From contig JBDTYA010000081.1 of NCBI GenBank assembly GCA_040005915.1, positions 1 through 9,153 of the forward strand: DNA of 9,153 nucleotides, read 5' to 3'. Position numbers and translations under genes: made by a program. The DNA is from JAENVT01 sp040005915. GTDB taxonomy: Bacteria; Actinomycetota; Acidimicrobiia; Acidimicrobiales; Ilumatobacteraceae. Below the pieces are notes generated by a model that had not been told where the DNA came from, did no database searches, and worked only from the letters and a program-made list of their open reading frames with translations. Position 1 is the first letter of the stretch; every line of letters starts with the position of its first letter. Positions 6,151-9,153 of this stretch are shown piece after piece.

Positions 6151-6175
6151 GCGCGCCGTGCCCCTGTTTGCCGAC

Positions 6176-6182
6176 AAAGGAG
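6176..6182 (+). promoter_or_regulatory. strong ribosome binding site of the phosphoesterase gene
   Basis: AAAGGAG lies 7 nt before ATG 6190. It fixes the start that gives a complete signal peptide. Confidence 0.8.
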
Positions 6183-6189
6183 TCTCGCG

Positions 6190-7935
6190 ATGAAACGACG
6201 AACTGCTCGATCCGTGCCAGCGCTATTGGCTTGCCTGACAGTGGCCGGGGTGGCCGTTGTCCCGGCGACGGCGAGTGCCGACCGCGAACGACCGCTCGAC
6301 GGGTACAAGCACATCGTCGTGATCTACGAAGAGAACCACAGCTTCGACAATCTGTATGGGAACTGGGGTGACGTCAACGGCCAGCACGTCGTCGGGTTGA
6401 GCGACGCCACGGCCGCCAACACCACTCAGGTCGACCAAGCAGGTTCGCCGTATCCATGTCTGCTGATGAGTGATGTCAACCTCATGTCGCCTCCCCTGTC
6501 GCCCGATTGCAGCCCGGCCACGTTCTCGTTCGGCACCGGCAAGCCGACGACGGCGTACCACTTCGGCAACGCGCCGTTCAACATCGACTCGTTCATCCCG
6601 GCGACGGCGACGACCTGCCCAGTCGCTACAGAGCTCTTCAGCCATCCCTTCGGTGTGCTCGACGGCCAAGGGGTTTCTGGCGGGTGCACCCGTGACCTGG
6701 TCCACCGCTTCTACCAGGAGCAGTACCAGTTGAACGGTGGGCAACAGAACCGCTACGTCACCGGCAGCGATTCTGCCGGAATGACGATGGGTTACTACGA
6801 CACCACCCAGTTGCCGATCTACAAGTACCTGCACGCGCGCAAGGCACCCAACTACGTGGTCCTCGATCAGTTCTTCCAGGCTGCGTTCGGAGGTTCATTC
6901 CTCAACCACCAGTACCTCGTGGCCGCGGCCGCGCCACCCTTCGCGGCAGGCACGCACGCCGTGCTCGACGCCAGCGGCTTCCCCAACGCGTCGTATCCGC
7001 TGTACGCCACAGCCGGCGTGACAGATGGAGCCGACACCCAGGCTTGCGGTCTGACGACAACTCTCGCCGGTCTTGCCTGCGGCGACTTCGCAGTCAACAC
7101 GGTGCAGCCGCCGTTCCAACCGACGAGTCCCTTCGGCGCCAAGATGCCGCTGGTCGATGACACGACGACGCCGCTGACGATCGGCGACCGACTGACCGAT
7201 GCCAAGGTCAGCTGGGCCTGGTATTCGGGTGGCTGGGACAACGCCAGCGGCAACGTCGCCGGCCGCGGCTACACAAATGGTCCTGGGCCGACCTGTTCGG
7301 ATCCGGGTTCCGCGCCGGCAACTCCCGACCTCGCAGGCGCCGGCGGCTATCCGTACTGCCCGTCCCTGTCGTTCCAGACCCACCATCAGCCGTTCAACTA
7401 CTACGCGCGCTACGCGCCGGGACAGCCCGATCGAGCCCACCTGCAGGACGAGGTGAACTTCCTCCACGCCGCGAAGACCGGCAAGCTGCCGTCGGTGAGT
7501 TTCGTCAAGCCGCTCGGCAACGAGAACGAGCACCCCGGCTACGCAAGCGAGCCGAACGGGAGCGACCACCTCGTCGACCTGATCAAGGCGGTCGAGAACG
7601 GACCGCAGGCGAAGAGCACGCTGATCATCGTGACCTACGACGAGTTCGGTGGGCAATGGGACCACGTGTCGCCCCCGGGCATGGGTGGTACTCAAGGCGT
7701 GCACGATCTGTTCGGACCGGGCACGCGCATCCCGGCGCTCGTGATCGGCCGCCGCATCGACCACGACGGCGTCGACCACACGGTGTACGACACGACGTCG
7801 ATCATGCGCACGATCGAAGCGCAGTTCCGCCTGCATCCGGTGGCGACGCGAGACGCGGTGGTCAATGATCTCGGAAATGCCGTGAACGAACATCACCACG
7901 ATGGCCACGACGACAGTCATGGAGGCGATCACTAG
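6190..7935 (+). CDS. secreted phosphoesterase of the phospholipase C / acid phosphatase family (PF04185)
   Basis: This 581-residue protein begins with a Sec signal peptide: MKRR, a hydrophobic core to about residue 25, and an AxA-type site ATASA before D31. Motifs of the alkaline-phosphatase-fold phosphoesterases follow: YEENHSFDNLYG at 46-57, where E48, N49 and the neighbouring residues build the metal/nucleophile site, NENEHPGY at 444-451, and TYDEFGGQWDHVSPPG at 482-497 with D484, E485, D491 and H492. The family hydrolyses phosphate mono- or diesters, including phosphatidylcholine; the substrate here cannot be read from sequence. The start is set by AAAGGAG 7 nt upstream. The last 15 residues (567-581) are mostly His, Asp and Gly (EHHHDGHDDSHGGDH), a probable metal-binding tail. 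The following membrane-protein gene lies 79 bp downstream and may share its transcript. Confidence 0.93.
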   Translation: MKRRTARSVPALLACLTVAGVAVVPATASADRERPLDGYKHIVVIYEENHSFDNLYGNWGDVNGQHVVGLSDATAANTTQVDQAGSPYPCLLMSDVNLMSPPLSPDCSPATFSFGTGKPTTAYHFGNAPFNIDSFIPATATTCPVATELFSHPFGVLDGQGVSGGCTRDLVHRFYQEQYQLNGGQQNRYVTGSDSAGMTMGYYDTTQLPIYKYLHARKAPNYVVLDQFFQAAFGGSFLNHQYLVAAAAPPFAAGTHAVLDASGFPNASYPLYATAGVTDGADTQACGLTTTLAGLACGDFAVNTVQPPFQPTSPFGAKMPLVDDTTTPLTIGDRLTDAKVSWAWYSGGWDNASGNVAGRGYTNGPGPTCSDPGSAPATPDLAGAGGYPYCPSLSFQTHHQPFNYYARYAPGQPDRAHLQDEVNFLHAAKTGKLPSVSFVKPLGNENEHPGYASEPNGSDHLVDLIKAVENGPQAKSTLIIVTYDEFGGQWDHVSPPGMGGTQGVHDLFGPGTRIPALVIGRRIDHDGVDHTVYDTTSIMRTIEAQFRLHPVATRDAVVNDLGNAVNEHHHDGHDDSHGGDH

Positions 7936-8000
7936 CGGACCGTCGAACGGGTGCGCCGGCGGAGACGAGAGCGGCCGCAGGTCCGCGCGCCGTGCCTCCG

Positions 8001-8010
8001 GGGGAGGGAG
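8001..8010 (+). promoter_or_regulatory. purine-rich ribosome site fixing the membrane-protein start
   Basis: GGGGAGGGAG ends 4 nt before ATG 8015, with a GGAG core 8-10 nt away. It favours ATG 8015 over the in-frame ATG at 7901, which would overlap the phosphoesterase by 35 bp and add a low-complexity polar extension. Confidence 0.6.
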
Positions 8011-8014
8011 TGTG

Positions 8015-8857
8015 ATGAGTGATCACGCGGCGATCAAGACGTACCGCTTGCTGCGCCTCGGCATCGTCGGGGTGGTCGGTCTGCTGACGGTCTCGGTGGC
8101 GTTCGAGAGGTCGAAGGTCGCATGCTGGCAGCCGTCGATCAGCGCCTATTACTACACGCCGGTGCGTGTCATATTCGTCGGCGGCCTGATGACGATCGGG
8201 CTGTGTCTGATCGTCATCAGGGGCAGCACGACGGTGGAGGATGCTTGCCTCAACGTCGCCGGCATGCTTGCCCCCGTGGTCGCCGTGGTGCCAATCGCTG
8301 ACGCCGGCGGATGCTGGTCGGTTCAACCGAGACCGATCCCCACCAATCCGGACGGCACACTGGCGGCTTGGGTCGTGGCCAACATCGACAACAACATGAA
8401 GGCGCTCTTGTTGGCCGGCATCGCCGGCATTGTGACCACCTCGATCATCGCAACGATCGCCACCCGTAACGCTCTAGCGGTCGCCCAAGCCGGTGTGCTC
8501 GGTACGCGTCTCAGTCTGCTCGGCGCTTTCGCGTTGTTGGTAGCGGGGGCGATCGCCTTTCACTCGTGGGCGGATTTCGACACGCAGGTCCACTTCATCG
8601 CGGCAATCATCATGTTCGCGTTCCTGGCCATCGCCGTCGCCACCAATGCGTGGGGGGGGCGGCGGAGCCCGGTCAAGGTTTGGTACTTCCGGTTGTACGC
8701 GGCCATCGCCGTGTTGATGGTTGTGGCGGCAGCAACGATGCTTCCATTCGAATACCGCTGGCGCCATGCGGACCTCGTTCTCGAAGGAACCGAGATCTCA
8801 CTTTTCGCGGCGTTCTGGCTCGCGCAGACGGCGCATCATTGGAACGAGATCAACTGA
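8015..8857 (+). CDS. multi-pass membrane protein of unknown function
   Basis: This 280-residue integral membrane protein has about eight predicted helices at roughly 12-30, 50-69, 78-95, 128-149, 166-182, 192-211, 226-244 and 260-273. The segment ISAYYYTPVRVIFVGG (42-57) followed by a short loop and VAGMLAPVVAVVPI (81-94) resembles a conserved, uncharacterised bacterial membrane family that I recognise only as hypothetical. C37, C64, C78 and C100 lie in or near the first part; a pair could be on the same face, but that is not testable here. It follows the secreted phosphoesterase on the same strand, so a joint role at the cell envelope is possible but unproven. A G8 run at 8652-8659 lies inside the coding frame without breaking it. 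I do not assign a function. Confidence 0.8.
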   Translation: MSDHAAIKTYRLLRLGIVGVVGLLTVSVAFERSKVACWQPSISAYYYTPVRVIFVGGLMTIGLCLIVIRGSTTVEDACLNVAGMLAPVVAVVPIADAGGCWSVQPRPIPTNPDGTLAAWVVANIDNNMKALLLAGIAGIVTTSIIATIATRNALAVAQAGVLGTRLSLLGAFALLVAGAIAFHSWADFDTQVHFIAAIIMFAFLAIAVATNAWGGRRSPVKVWYFRLYAAIAVLMVVAAATMLPFEYRWRHADLVLEGTEISLFAAFWLAQTAHHWNEIN

Positions 8858-8875
8858 CTGGATCAGGATCCGGTC
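8856..8875. terminator. hairpin between convergent genes, candidate bidirectional terminator
   Basis: GACTGGATC (8856-8864) and GATCCGGTC (8867-8875) pair over nine positions with one G-T wobble around a two-base spacer. It overlaps the last two bases of the membrane-protein stop codon and ends 8 nt before the stop of the convergent M24-like gene. No U-run follows in either direction. Confidence 0.5.
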
Positions 8876-8883
8876 GGCGATCG

Positions 8884-9153
8884 TCATCGGTCGAGCAATG
8901 AACGCTCGTACGGGTACGTGGAGAGTGGTCGCGGCCCGTTGTCCGTGACGAGGTACATCTGCTCGAGCTTGACGCCGGGCCCGCCGCGGTCCGATCCGAC
9001 GAAGCTTTCGACGGAGAGGACCATGTTGGGTTCGATCTCACCGTCGTAGCCGTGTGTCTTCCAATCCTGTCGATAGTAGACGCGCGGCCACTCGTCGCTC
9101 ATGCCGACTCCGTGCACGATGCACGCGTACCGGTTGGTGATGAACTCGGCCGG
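8884..9153 (-). CDS. M24-fold metalloenzyme, DddP-like or Xaa-Pro peptidase, C-terminal part (start beyond window)
   Basis: Only the last 89 residues are present; the frame is open to the right edge. They read through ITNRYACIMHGVGMSDEWPR, then IEPNMVLSVESF and GVKLEQMYLV, which are the C-terminal metal-binding elements of the pita-bread (M24) fold. H of HGVG, E of VESF and E of KLEQ would be three metal ligands, 35 and then 15 residues apart. M24 peptidases usually have a catalytic His a few residues after the HGxG, in a HE(E/P)P context; here that spot reads SDEWP. From memory, DddP (a DMSP lyase with M24 fold) has ligands H371, E406 and E421, the same spacing. Without the N-terminal Asp ligands the choice between lyase and peptidase stays open. 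Confidence 0.8.
   Translation of the reverse strand, partial: PAEFITNRYACIVHGVGMSDEWPRVYYRQDWKTHGYDGEIEPNMVLSVESFVGSDRGGPGVKLEQMYLVTDNGPRPLSTYPYERSLLDR

Noticed and set aside
6895..7932. Minus-strand open frame of 345 codons across the phosphoesterase gene
   Set aside because: Val/Arg-rich antisense shadow of a gene with a signal peptide, strong ribosome site and complete catalytic motifs.
7901..8014. Longer start for the membrane protein at ATG 7901
   Set aside because: It overlaps the phosphoesterase tail and adds a polar low-complexity stretch; ATG 8015 has the purine-rich ribosome site directly upstream.
1..9153. CRISPR array, tRNA, rRNA, insertion sequence or prophage attachment site
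   Set aside because: No regularly spaced repeats, cloverleaf-like sequence, transposase motifs or flanking terminal repeats were seen on reading either strand by eye; a covariance or repeat search was not possible.

Overview
The window is high-GC DNA with codon use and gene families typical of Actinomycetota. Paired universal-stress domains, a COG2345-type regulator with a probable leaderless transcript, and cupin-XRE regulators suggest an Acidimicrobiia-like (Ilumatobacter-type) organism. That placement is inference from general knowledge; there is no rRNA or tRNA to confirm it.

Left half (1-4758, all on the minus strand): read 5'->3' on the minus strand, the genes are a KaiC-like/XRE/cupin regulator (4758-3628), a TraR/DksA-type zinc-finger protein (3515-3165), a tandem universal stress protein whose TTG start overlaps the previous stop codon (3168-2299), and a very long open frame starting at 2210 that runs off the left edge. 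The last encodes a NuoF-like flavin/NAD/4Fe-4S module, then a hemerythrin-like helical domain, then a proline-rich linker and the first residues of a universal stress domain, all without a stop codon. Together these look like a redox or energy-stress module.

Middle (4759-6189): a 155-bp divergent promoter region separates the KaiC/XRE gene from a COG2345-type ArsR-like regulator (4914-5570, plus strand) with four C-terminal cysteines. Its promoter places the transcription start at or next to the A of the ATG. Behind it, on the minus strand, is a deletion scar: the first ~37 residues of a cation:proton antiporter regulatory subunit joined to the last ~70 residues of the antiporter.

Right half (6190-9153): a secreted phosphoesterase of the phospholipase C/acid phosphatase family (PF04185) with a histidine-rich tail, then an 8-helix membrane protein of unknown function, then, convergent, the C-terminal end of an M24-fold enzyme. 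Its metal-ligand spacing resembles the DMSP lyase DddP more than ordinary Xaa-Pro peptidases.

No CRISPR array, insertion sequence, tRNA or rRNA was seen. The most unusual items are the NuoF-hemerythrin-USP fusion and the KaiC-like regulator that lacks a Walker A motif.
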